NCBI RefSeq assembly: GCF_937912035.1
Contig: NZ_CALDPF010000020.1
Span: forward strand, 1-49,036
Reading direction: 5' to 3'
DNA length: 49,036 bases
Source: an uncultured Bacteroides sp.
GTDB lineage: Bacteria; Bacteroidota; Bacteroidia; Bacteroidales; Bacteroidaceae
This document shows, piece after piece, positions 1 to 6,469 of this stretch. Each line of letters opens with the position of its first letter. Positions within the stretch are counted from its first letter, which is position 1. A program made the translations under genes and the position numbers. The notes under the pieces were generated by a model. That model did not search any database and was not told where the DNA came from. It saw only the letters and a list, made by a program, of their open reading frames with translations.

Positions 1-33
1 GGAAAAGGAACAACGGTGAAAGTAGTATTTTAA
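1..33 (+). CDS. C-terminal end of an unidentified protein (partial)
   Basis: Frame 1 is open from the window edge and reads GKGTTVKVVF before a TAA stop at 31-33. The next gene starts 12 bases later, so this is probably the tail of an upstream member of the same operon. A Gly-x-Gly-Thr followed by beta-strand residues is how many GHKL-type (histidine-kinase-like) ATPase domains end, but ten residues cannot establish a family. Confidence 0.35.
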   Translation, partial: GKGTTVKVVF

Positions 34-44
34 TATAAAAACAA

Positions 45-221
45 ATGATAACATTAGCTTGGTATAACTTAGTAGCGATTATAGTAGGAATTTTATTTCT
101 TATTTGGCTTATAATTATTGGCAAAGAAGAAGCATCATTTGCTTGTGTGTTTATGTCAATAGCATGGTTGAGTTCCTTTTTAATTTTTTTCGTATTATGG
201 GGAGGAATATTTTGGTGGTAA
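45..221 (+). CDS. small membrane protein, 58 aa
   Basis: An ATG at 45 opens a 58-codon frame ending TAA at 219-221. The product is almost all hydrophobic, with two predicted membrane segments (about residues 9-26 and 35-57) separated by a short charged turn, GKEEA. It ends GGIFWW. Function is unknown. It lies between the upstream fragment and the 53-aa gene in the leader of the left early operon. Small two-helix membrane proteins are common in phage early regions, for example as exclusion proteins or holins, but nothing here identifies one. Confidence 0.5.
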   Translation: MITLAWYNLVAIIVGILFLIWLIIIGKEEASFACVFMSIAWLSSFLIFFVLWGGIFWW

Positions 222-239
222 TTAATAATTTTACATGAT

Positions 240-401
240 ATGTTTGAAGAAAATGGTATAAAATATTTCCTTACTCCAAAGGAATTTTATAAATTTGTAA
301 TGAATTACGATGGTAAGTTAACTTTAAAGATAGGCATGGAGATATGCGATTCAAAAACAAAAAAACTAATTGGTAAATTAATAAAAAAAGAAAAAGTATG
401 A
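240..401 (+). CDS. small hypothetical protein, 53 aa, coupled to SSB
   Basis: An ATG at 240 opens a 53-codon frame whose TGA stop (399-401) overlaps the SSB start codon in an ATGA arrangement, which implies translational coupling. The product begins MFEENGIKYFLTPKEF and ends in a lysine-rich tail. It has no membrane segment or recognisable motif. The overlap with SSB is the best evidence that it is real. A role in recombination or replication is only inferred from the neighbours. Confidence 0.55.
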   Translation: MFEENGIKYFLTPKEFYKFVMNYDGKLTLKIGMEICDSKTKKLIGKLIKKEKV

Positions 402-829
402 GAGAAAGTTATAAACTGCTAATTTATGGTACAATATGCAATGATTTAGCGATAGCAGAAACAGCAACAGGCAAGAAGTATTTAAAAGTTAATATTTCAG
501 TTTCTAATACATTAAAGAAAAAAGATGGTACAGATTTTTTGCATTGTGAATATTTTAATTGCACATGTTGGGAAAATGTAGCAGAAGAAATTTATGCTAA
601 TTACAAGAAGGGTAATAAAATATCAGTTGAATGTAAGAGAAGTTTGGCTGAATATGTAAACAAGCAAGGTGTTACTATAAAAGATTGGAATATCAATATT
701 CAAAAGGTAGTAATTGTAGATGAAGATAGAAGTGATGATTCTGCTAAAGCTCCAAAAGCAGTAAACAAAACACAAGCTAAGAAAGAACCTACACCTCCGC
801 TTGATGCTGATGATGAGATGCCATTTTGA
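398..829 (+). CDS. ssb: single-stranded DNA-binding protein
   Basis: The 143-aa product has the bacterial SSB layout. An N-terminal OB fold covers about residues 5-105, with the conserved stretch around YFNCTCWENVAEEI and the strand that follows. A short polar linker rich in K, P and A leads to the acidic tip DADDEMPF. That tip is the usual docking peptide for other replication and repair proteins. It coats ssDNA during phage replication and RecT-type recombination. It is coupled to the upstream 53-aa gene and followed after 49 bases by the exonuclease, forming an SSB-exonuclease-RecT recombination operon. Confidence 0.93.
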   Translation: MRESYKLLIYGTICNDLAIAETATGKKYLKVNISVSNTLKKKDGTDFLHCEYFNCTCWENVAEEIYANYKKGNKISVECKRSLAEYVNKQGVTIKDWNINIQKVVIVDEDRSDDSAKAPKAVNKTQAKKEPTPPLDADDEMPF

Positions 830-878
830 GTAAAAGTTTTGATGGAAAAGTTCGATTGTGAAATAACAAAAAAAAAAT

Positions 879-1871
879 ATGTCTGAATTTGAATATAAAG
901 ATGAGATTATAAGTTCACGAGTAGGCTTTTTAGGTGGTTCGGATGCAAATATACTATCCAAAGTTAGTTCTTTGGGTAGTGTACCCGAAAGTGCTAAAGA
1001 AAGACTTGCTATCGTGAAGGGAATAAAGCAGCCTAAGGATGGTTTTACATCAGAAGCTATGAGAATTGGTGATACCGTTGAATGTTTAATATACGATATG
1101 CTGAAATCTCAAGATAGCAGATGGGTGTCTAATCCAAGAATAGAGAGTAAAAAGTATAAGTTTAAAAATGTTGGTCTATTAGTTCACATTGACTATATGC
1201 TTGTGGATGAGGATAATAAGATTCTAACTTGGGTGGAAAATAAATGTACCAACAAGGATATTAAAGCATCAAGAAAAACTTATCAAAATCAATTATTCAT
1301 TGAGAGCATATTAGGCAAAGAGTATGCGGAATCTTTAGGAAATGGTTGGAAATTTAAACTAATGTTATCACATTATCCAAGTGCAGATTTTGATGGAGTA
1401 TTAGACCCAAGTAAGATTGAAACGGAAACTATACGATTTAATAAGCCATTGTTTAATGTATCTCAAGCTATGAGTATCATAGATAAATATCTTGAAACGA
1501 TAGAAGAGTATGTAGAACGTGATATTGTTCCAATGGAAAGTGCTATGTTGCCAGAGCCTATACAAGATAAAATAGCATTATGTAGGGAATTATGGGATTT
1601 CCAAAAGACTGAATTATACGCTAAGGTAAAGGAAATGGAAAAAGCGGAAGAAGAATTGAGGTCTTATCTTTATGATGTTATGATTAAAAAGAACATCACA
1701 GAGAAAATTGAATTGGTAGATTTAGGCAAGTATATCAAGTTGAAGCAAAGTTACGAAAAAGTATCTTTCGATACTAATGCGTTTAAACAAGAACATAAAA
1801 ATTTGTATAAAAAATATAGTAAAAAAAGTACGGTTAAAGGTAATTGTATTATTGGAGATTTAAAAAACTAA
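879..1871 (+). CDS. YqaJ/lambda-exo-type recombination exonuclease
   Basis: This 330-aa protein looks like a phage 5'-3' exonuclease with a PD-(D/E)XK core. A helix with GDTVECLIYDML holds the first acidic residue. HIDYML then WVENKCTN give the D and E-x-K of the active site, and a glutamine-bearing helix, TYQNQLFIES, follows. The C-terminal third is helical and charged. Family members resect double-strand ends so that the partner annealase, the RecT gene 9 bases downstream, can load. A start at 879 is supported by the AT-rich spacer after SSB. The call rests on motifs and synteny. Confidence 0.85.
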   Translation: MSEFEYKDEIISSRVGFLGGSDANILSKVSSLGSVPESAKERLAIVKGIKQPKDGFTSEAMRIGDTVECLIYDMLKSQDSRWVSNPRIESKKYKFKNVGLLVHIDYMLVDEDNKILTWVENKCTNKDIKASRKTYQNQLFIESILGKEYAESLGNGWKFKLMLSHYPSADFDGVLDPSKIETETIRFNKPLFNVSQAMSIIDKYLETIEEYVERDIVPMESAMLPEPIQDKIALCRELWDFQKTELYAKVKEMEKAEEELRSYLYDVMIKKNITEKIELVDLGKYIKLKQSYEKVSFDTNAFKQEHKNLYKKYSKKSTVKGNCIIGDLKN

Positions 1872-1880
1872 AAAAATATT

Positions 1881-2684
1881 ATGAGTACAGAAAAGAAAAC
1901 AGGATTGCAGAAGTTCAACTCAATGGTTGAGAATGGTAGAACACAAGAGTATTTGAATAATGTATTAGGCGAAAAGAAACAAACGTTTGTAAGCAATATG
2001 GTTGCTTTGGTATCAAGCAATAAAGCATTAGCCGATTGCGACCCAAGTACAGTTATGTTTTGTTGTCTTAAAGCAAGTGCGTTATCTTTACCACTTGAAC
2101 CATCATTAGGTATGTGTTATGTATTACCTTACAATGATAGGAAAAATGGTACACAAGTTGCTCAATTTCAATTAGGTGCAAAAGCATACGTTCAATTAGC
2201 GTTGAGAAGTGGGCAATTTAAGAAGATTAATGTAAGAGATGTTCGTGAGGGCGAAATTATAGGTGAGGATTTTGCAAGTGGTGAATTGCAATTTAAAAAG
2301 TTAGATAAGGATAGAGATAAAGCTCCCGTTGTTGGTGTAGTTGCCATGTTTGAACTTATGAATGGATTCAGCAAGCAATTGTATATGTCCGTTGAGGAAC
2401 TTGAGGCACATGGTAAGAAGTATAGCCAAACATATAGGAAGGGATATGGACTTTGGCAAGAGAAAGATAGCAAGATTGCAATGTATGAAAAGACTTGTAT
2501 CAAACGTTTGCTTTCTAAATACGCTCCGCTATCTATTGAAATGATGGATGCTATTAAATCGGATAGTGCAGTATTGAAAGATAATGAGGTACGTTATATT
2601 GATAACGAGGAAGATGCAATTGATTTATCTAAAGCAGCCGAAACAAGTGCTAAATTCACTGATTATGAAGATGTTACAGAATAA
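1881..2684 (+). CDS. recT: RecT-family single-strand annealing protein
   Basis: The 267-aa product matches the RecT family in length and conserved blocks. It has an early segment ending in CLKASALSLPLEP, the core LGMCYVLPYNDR and AQFQLGAKAYVQLALRSG, and the later YGLWQEKDSKIAMYEKTCIKRLLSKY. RecT proteins anneal complementary ssDNA exposed by the partner exonuclease. The gene follows the YqaJ-type exonuclease by 9 bases and closes the SSB-exonuclease-RecT set. A new promoter begins about 35 bases beyond its stop. Confidence 0.95.
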   Translation: MSTEKKTGLQKFNSMVENGRTQEYLNNVLGEKKQTFVSNMVALVSSNKALADCDPSTVMFCCLKASALSLPLEPSLGMCYVLPYNDRKNGTQVAQFQLGAKAYVQLALRSGQFKKINVRDVREGEIIGEDFASGELQFKKLDKDRDKAPVVGVVAMFELMNGFSKQLYMSVEELEAHGKKYSQTYRKGYGLWQEKDSKIAMYEKTCIKRLLSKYAPLSIEMMDAIKSDSAVLKDNEVRYIDNEEDAIDLSKAAETSAKFTDYEDVTE

Positions 2685-2717
2685 TTTTCTTTTTTATGAA
2701 AAATAATTGCTAAAATA

Positions 2718-2749
2718 TTTGCATAATAAAAAAATATGTATTATATTTG
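2718..2749 (+). promoter_or_regulatory. Bacteroidetes-type promoter
   Basis: TTTG at 2718-2721, a 20-base spacer and TATATTTG at 2742-2749 match the -33/-7 consensus of Bacteroidetes (TTTG, TAnnTTTG). Transcription would start near 2757. The transcript would run through the tRNA-like structure and the 97-aa gene to the terminator at 3277-3320. Confidence 0.65.
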
Positions 2750-2815
2750 TATAGATTTAATTTTACTGATACATGCAAAGTTACCGAGAGCTTGTGAAAG
2801 TTAGTAGGTAGCATC

Positions 2816-2888
2816 GGAGGAGAAGCTAACTAAGTAGAAGCGATGGACTGAAAATCCATAGGAATTGGAGCGTTACCAATTTCCTCCA
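2816..2888 (+). tRNA. tRNA-Phe(GAA)-like RNA, degenerate
   Basis: The 73 bases fold into a full cloverleaf. The acceptor stem is GGAGGAG with TTCCTCC (six pairs plus one G-U). The D stem has three pairs (GCT/AGC). The anticodon stem is a perfect ATGGA/TCCAT around the loop CTGAAAA (U33, anticodon GAA, A37). The variable loop has four bases, the T stem is a perfect ATTGG/CCAAT with a 7-base loop, and the discriminator is A. Bases needed for the normal tertiary fold are missing: position 8 is A, the D loop lacks GG, and the T loop is AGCGTTA rather than TTCRANY. The 3' end continues CAA, not CCA. It may be a decayed tRNA, a tRNA mimic or a leader RNA. Confidence 0.45.
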
Positions 2889-2909
2889 CAATGCCAATAT
2901 TGGCATTGT
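2888..2909 (+). repeat. 22-bp perfect palindrome after the tRNA-like RNA
   Basis: ACAATGCCAA and TTGGCATTGT flank a TA centre, giving a perfect 22-base palindrome directly after the acceptor stem. No T tract follows, so it is not a standard terminator. It could be an RNA processing signal or a dimeric protein-binding site just upstream of the 97-aa gene. A run of AAAT units follows at about 2914-2929. Confidence 0.6.
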
Positions 2910-2929
2910 ATACATAAATAAATAAATAA

Positions 2930-3223
2930 ATGTACACATTAAGAATTATTCAATTAACAGAAAAAAATGGATTCCCAACACAGGAAGTTGTGGAGTGCCA
3001 TGAGTTGGGAGATGCATATACTAAATTAGTAAAGGGCAAAACTTCTGAATTTGATGAAATTATGAAGTCTGAATTTCAAGAGTATGATTCAACACAAGTT
3101 AGAGCCTTAATAAAAGGTAATAATGGAAAGTCGTTTTTTATTTTAGATAATTCAAGATATAAGGATATAGCTTACTACTATTATATCATGACAGATAGTG
3201 GTAGAACGTTAGAAAAAATTTAA
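2930..3223 (+). CDS. hypothetical protein, 97 aa
   Basis: I do not recognise the family. The product is soluble and mildly acidic. It begins with a beta-strand-like segment (MYTLRIIQL), has a central helical stretch around DAYTKLVKGKTSEFDEIM, and contains an aromatic run, YYYYI, near the end. It has its own promoter (2718-2749), an unusual structured leader and a strong terminator (3277-3320), so it is the only protein of a self-contained unit between RecT and the sliding clamp. Confidence 0.6.
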   Translation: MYTLRIIQLTEKNGFPTQEVVECHELGDAYTKLVKGKTSEFDEIMKSEFQEYDSTQVRALIKGNNGKSFFILDNSRYKDIAYYYYIMTDSGRTLEKI

Positions 3224-3276
3224 TCTAATTACAAAAGCAATCTTACATGATGCGCACATTAAACGGATTGTAAAGA

Positions 3277-3320
3277 CCTCGCACTTATAGTTTAATCACT
3301 ATATACTGCGGGGCGTTTTT
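3277..3320 (+). terminator. rho-independent terminator
   Basis: CCTCGCA pairs with TGCGGGG, and an inner TATAGT/ACTATA stem closes a short loop. The hairpin is followed by CG and five Ts. It ends the 97-aa gene's transcript. Confidence 0.75.
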
Positions 3321-3414
3321 CTTGTAATTTGCATTACTATCATATATTATGATAATGAAGCAATAGAAAAAATATTTTATTTTACAAATTTCATTTTTCA
3401 TATCTAAGTTTTTA

Positions 3415-3442
3415 AGGGGTGTCTTACGGCACTCCTTTTTTT
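3415..3442 (+). terminator. second rho-independent terminator
   Basis: AGGGGTGTC pairs with GGCACTCCT around TTAC (two G-U pairs), followed by a run of Ts. It lies just ahead of the sliding-clamp promoter and, with the terminator at 3277-3320, insulates that gene from upstream reading. Confidence 0.7.
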
Positions 3443-3464
3443 ATGCAAAAAAACTTGCGTAAAT

Positions 3465-3495
3465 TTTGCGATTGTAAAATTTATTATTATATTTG
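3465..3495 (+). promoter_or_regulatory. Bacteroidetes-type promoter of the sliding-clamp gene
   Basis: TTTG at 3465-3468, a 19-base spacer and TATATTTG at 3488-3495 match the -33/-7 consensus. The predicted start near 3502 leaves a leader of about 20 bases before the ATG at 3523. Confidence 0.7.
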
Positions 3496-3522
3496 TGGAG
3501 TAAAAATTAAAAATGAAGTAAA

Positions 3523-4620
3523 ATGAAAATTGAGTTTAAAAAAAGTGATTTCTTAAAAGCGTTTATTCTTGGTGGCTCATTCGCAGGAAAAAGCAGAGTT
3601 CTTCCTATTTTAGATAACGTAAAGTGTATGTTAAAAGAAAATGGAGTATTACGCTTTATTTCATCTGATGGGGAGCAAGCTATAAGCACTAAATTTGATG
3701 GCACGATTATGCTATCTGAAAGTTGTAATTTCTTATTGCCTTATAAAGAGGTAGTTAATTACGTGAAATTAATCAATGATGCGAGTTTCTACATTATCAT
3801 AGAGGAAGATAAATGTACGATTAAGCATAGTAAGGGAAAGTATAATATCACCTTAGCTGATGCAAAAGATTTTCCTGAAATATCAAAGATTAATAATAAT
3901 TTAGCAATAGATATAGATTCAAATGATTTATATTATGCTATATCTAACTCAGCACCTTTTTTAGTGGACGATTCTCTAAGACCTATTTTTGGAACAATTC
4001 ATCTTTGTATAAAAGACGGAATGTTTGAGTTTTGCGCAGCTTCAAATATTACATTAACTGTATTTCGTGTAGGTGATGCAGAAAAAAACAATGTAGATTT
4101 TGAAATGTTAATCAACAAAAATGTCATACCTGTACTTTTAAATAATTTAAAGATGGGAGAGTGCTGCAATATTAAAGTAGGTGATACTAATACCGTTTAT
4201 ACTATTGGTGATACTATTATTGTAGCAAGAAATACGGTGGGTAAATTCCCTAATTATAACGCTGTAATACCAAGAGATAATCCTCTAAGAGTTAAAATAA
4301 ATAAAAAAGATATTACTGAAAGTTTCAGTAGATGTTCGTTATCATCACCTAATGATATGGTACGCTTGTCTTTTAGTGAAAATAAATTAATTGTCAGTTC
4401 GGAAAATTTTAATTTCGGTAAATCGGCTAAAGAAGAGCTTGATATAAATTGTAATTTTAACTTGAATATTGCATTTAACGCTAAAAAATTTATTGATTGC
4501 ATGAATATTTTTGAAGGTGAAGAGATTCTATTATCCTTAGCTGATGAAACAAGAGCTTGCGTATTATCTCAAGAAGGATGTGAGAGTATATCTGTCTTGA
4601 CACCTATGATGTTAATTTAA
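3523..4620 (+). CDS. dnaN: DNA polymerase III beta subunit-like sliding clamp
   Basis: The 365-aa product has the length and three-domain layout of bacterial beta clamps. Signs are the early KCMLKENGVLRFISSDGEQAI strand-turn-strand block, the central SAPFLVDDSLRPIFGTIHL segment, VGKFPNYNAVIP before the third domain, and a C terminus ending SISVLTPMML. Clamps encircle DNA and tether polymerase. No polymerase gene lies in the left module, so this clamp probably recruits the host replicase or substitutes for the host clamp. It has its own promoter and is followed by the 3D-domain gene after 11 bases. Confidence 0.9.
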   Translation: MKIEFKKSDFLKAFILGGSFAGKSRVLPILDNVKCMLKENGVLRFISSDGEQAISTKFDGTIMLSESCNFLLPYKEVVNYVKLINDASFYIIIEEDKCTIKHSKGKYNITLADAKDFPEISKINNNLAIDIDSNDLYYAISNSAPFLVDDSLRPIFGTIHLCIKDGMFEFCAASNITLTVFRVGDAEKNNVDFEMLINKNVIPVLLNNLKMGECCNIKVGDTNTVYTIGDTIIVARNTVGKFPNYNAVIPRDNPLRVKINKKDITESFSRCSLSSPNDMVRLSFSENKLIVSSENFNFGKSAKEELDINCNFNLNIAFNAKKFIDCMNIFEGEEILLSLADETRACVLSQEGCESISVLTPMMLI

Positions 4621-4631
4621 TTCAACGAATA

Positions 4632-5099
4632 ATGAGAGAGAAAAATAGAAAAATTACAATTATTGATGCGATAGCATGCTTATTTATAGGATTTTTTTTG
4701 GGGTGGAATACCCATCCTAAAGAAGAACTATATTCAAATAATGATATTATTGTTATTGACACATTTGTAGTGAAACGTATCATTAAAAATGTTTCTATGA
4801 GTGTATATCAGCCAACTAAAGAGCAATGTGATGATGATTTTTTGATTACGGCTGATGGTAGTAAGATTGATTTGACAAAGTTGAAACATAATAGGATAAA
4901 ATGGTGCGCCGTTAGCAGAGATTTGTGGGCGTTATTTCCTAAAGATAAACCAAAACTAATCGAAGTTAAAGGTATGGGTGTATACGAAGTTCGTGATGTA
5001 ATGAATCAGCGTTATAAGAAGCGTATAGATTTACTTATACATCCTGATGATAGTTTTAGATTGCATGAAAAAGATATAACGATTAAAATCATAAAATAA
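4632..5099 (+). CDS. membrane-anchored 3D-domain protein, possible cell-wall enzyme
   Basis: The 155-aa product has an N-terminal membrane helix or uncleaved signal (about residues 8-24, IIDAIACLFIGFFLGW). The following domain resembles the 3D (three-aspartate, double-psi barrel) fold. Its blocks are SVYQPTKEQCDDDFLITADGSKI, then WCAVSRDLW, then VKGMGVYEVRDVMNQRYKKRIDLLIH. In bacteria this domain is found in peptidoglycan lytic transglycosylases of the MltA type and in secreted wall proteins. Here it would face the periplasm. It may act in lysis or in modifying the host wall. Its place in the early + strand operon behind the clamp is unusual for a lysis gene. Confidence 0.6.
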   Translation: MREKNRKITIIDAIACLFIGFFLGWNTHPKEELYSNNDIIVIDTFVVKRIIKNVSMSVYQPTKEQCDDDFLITADGSKIDLTKLKHNRIKWCAVSRDLWALFPKDKPKLIEVKGMGVYEVRDVMNQRYKKRIDLLIHPDDSFRLHEKDITIKIIK

Positions 5100-5104
5100 T
5101 TTAT

Positions 5105-5287
5105 ATGGAAAATAAAAATGATAAATTTGAATTGAGTAATAATGAATATAAAATTTACTCATGCGATAAAAGACAGATTAAGGATATGAGAAAAAAACTT
5201 ATATATAATATTGTTCCTTATCCTAAAGGTGATAACATGAGATATGATGCAAGTTTTACTCCTTATACACAAGGTATGCTTTTTTAA
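5105..5287 (+). CDS. hypothetical protein, 60 aa
   Basis: The product is small, charged and soluble, with a lysine-rich centre (KRQIKDMRKKLIYNIVPYPKG) and no recognised motif. It follows the 3D-domain gene by five bases, so it is probably cotranscribed. The 190 bases after it, to 5477, hold no gene. The only structure there is a weak hairpin (CCCTCT 5369-5374 with AGAGGG 5386-5391) without a T tract. Confidence 0.5.
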   Translation: MENKNDKFELSNNEYKIYSCDKRQIKDMRKKLIYNIVPYPKGDNMRYDASFTPYTQGMLF

Positions 5288-5478
5288 TTAATATACTCCT
5301 ATTTTAGCGATTTTTGTACTCAAGTGATATAAGTTATCCATTGAAGCGTAAAAGTAGCTATTTACATCCCCTCTTACACTAAATTAGAGGGCATATAGGT
5401 GTTATTATTATAATAAATCCTTAAATAGGCTTTATTCATAAAAATAAGACTTATATTTTTTAATATTTTAAAAATGGT

Positions 5479-5507
5479 TGTCACAAAAATAGTGTTTGTT
5501 TGTGACA
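5479..5507 (+). promoter_or_regulatory. operator-like inverted repeat
   Basis: TGTCACAAA (5479-5487) and TTTGTGACA (5499-5507) are a perfect inverted repeat with an 11-base spacer, about 20 bases upstream of the HTH gene at 5528. The symmetry and position suit a dimeric repressor site, perhaps for autoregulation by that HTH protein. No clear -33/-7 pair was found around it. Confidence 0.5.
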
Positions 5508-5527
5508 TAATTAAAAACATAAAGAAT

Positions 5528-5680
5528 ATGATAGTAGAAACTAAAAAGTTAATGAGATTTAAAACGTATGCCGAAAAAATAGGCAAATGTAAACAAATGG
5601 TAAGAGTTATGATTCAAAAAAGACAGCTTGATACGATAATAATTGACAATACGATTTTTGTAGTTGTAAGGGAGGACTAA
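5528..5680 (+). CDS. small helix-turn-helix DNA-binding protein
   Basis: The product is 50 aa from the ATG at 5528. An in-frame ATG at 5474 also exists, but it would place the operator-like repeat inside the gene, so the downstream start is preferred. The sequence RFKTYAEKIGKCKQMVRVMI then QKRQLDTIIIDNTIFVVV has the shape of small phage HTH/excisionase-type proteins: a helix pair followed by a beta hairpin that reads the cofactor or DNA strand. It ends two bases before the replication-initiator-like gene and probably regulates that operon. Confidence 0.6.
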   Translation: MIVETKKLMRFKTYAEKIGKCKQMVRVMIQKRQLDTIIIDNTIFVVVRED

Positions 5681-5682
5681 TA

Positions 5683-6468
5683 ATGGAAGAAAATAAAAGA
5701 CAAGTTAAGGGTATATGGATTCCTATTGACATTTGGAAAGATGATAATTTAAATTGGAATGAGAAGATATTGTTTATCGAAATAGATAGTTATACAACAA
5801 ATGATAAAGATTGTTATATATCGAATGAATACATATCTAAACTTTTAGGAATATCTGAAACAAGTGCAAATAAGGTGTTGTCATCTCTAATAAAAAAAGG
5901 ATATGTTATAAAAACTTTATTTGATGGAAGAAGAAGATTTGTCAAATCAGCATTGTCGATAAGTATAAATCAGGGTTGTGCAAAAGAGCAAGGCAGGGTT
6001 GTGCCTAACGACAACATACTATATACATATACTAATAAAGATAACATTAAAGAAGATATAGATAAATCTATATCCAAGAAAGATGAGATTGATTATGATT
6101 ACATCAAGCAGCAATGGGAAGAGATTTGTTGTATGTTAGCAACCATTCGTGAGCTTAATCCTAAGCGTAAGAAAGCTATTGCCAATACGCTAAAGAACAA
6201 CAATGCCAATGTTGAAGATTTAATCAAATGTTTCAAAATCATTGCTTCAAGTGAGTTCTGCAAGGGTGATAACAAGCAAGGATGGAAAGCTACCTTTGAT
6301 TGGATTATCAATGATACCAAATCATGCTTCAATAGATTGCTGGAAGGTGAGTTTAGTAAGAACATGTACGAACGTAAGTTATATGAAGCTATCATTAACA
6401 ATGTTACAGATGGCAATGTTGATGAAAGTAAAAAGAAGGTAGTTATTAACGGACAAATTTATAAATAA
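5683..6468 (+). CDS. phage replication initiator-like protein with N-terminal winged helix
   Basis: This is a 261-aa protein. Residues 1-90 form a winged-HTH domain of the kind found in phage replication (DnaD/O-like) proteins, with GIWIPIDIWKDDNLNWNEKI, then ISNEYISKLLGISETSANKV, and a wing at FDGRRRF. The middle is variable. Residues about 145-225 contain a helical domain with EEICCMLATIRELNPKRKKAI and GWKATFDWIINDTKSCFNRLLEG, the end motif typical of DnaD-like or helicase-loader proteins. It sits directly before the primase-helicase (one-base gap), which fits origin recognition and helicase loading. Confidence 0.7.
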   Translation: MEENKRQVKGIWIPIDIWKDDNLNWNEKILFIEIDSYTTNDKDCYISNEYISKLLGISETSANKVLSSLIKKGYVIKTLFDGRRRFVKSALSISINQGCAKEQGRVVPNDNILYTYTNKDNIKEDIDKSISKKDEIDYDYIKQQWEEICCMLATIRELNPKRKKAIANTLKNNNANVEDLIKCFKIIASSEFCKGDNKQGWKATFDWIINDTKSCFNRLLEGEFSKNMYERKLYEAIINNVTDGNVDESKKKVVINGQIYK

Positions 6469-6469
6469 A

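Noticed and set aside
841..885. 14-codon frame between SSB and the exonuclease
   Set aside because: It is too short and shares no sign of coding beyond an ATG. The exonuclease start at 879 overlaps it.
2911..2929. AAAT tandem run before the 97-aa gene
   Set aside because: It is a short simple repeat within an AT-rich leader and not enough to call phase variation.
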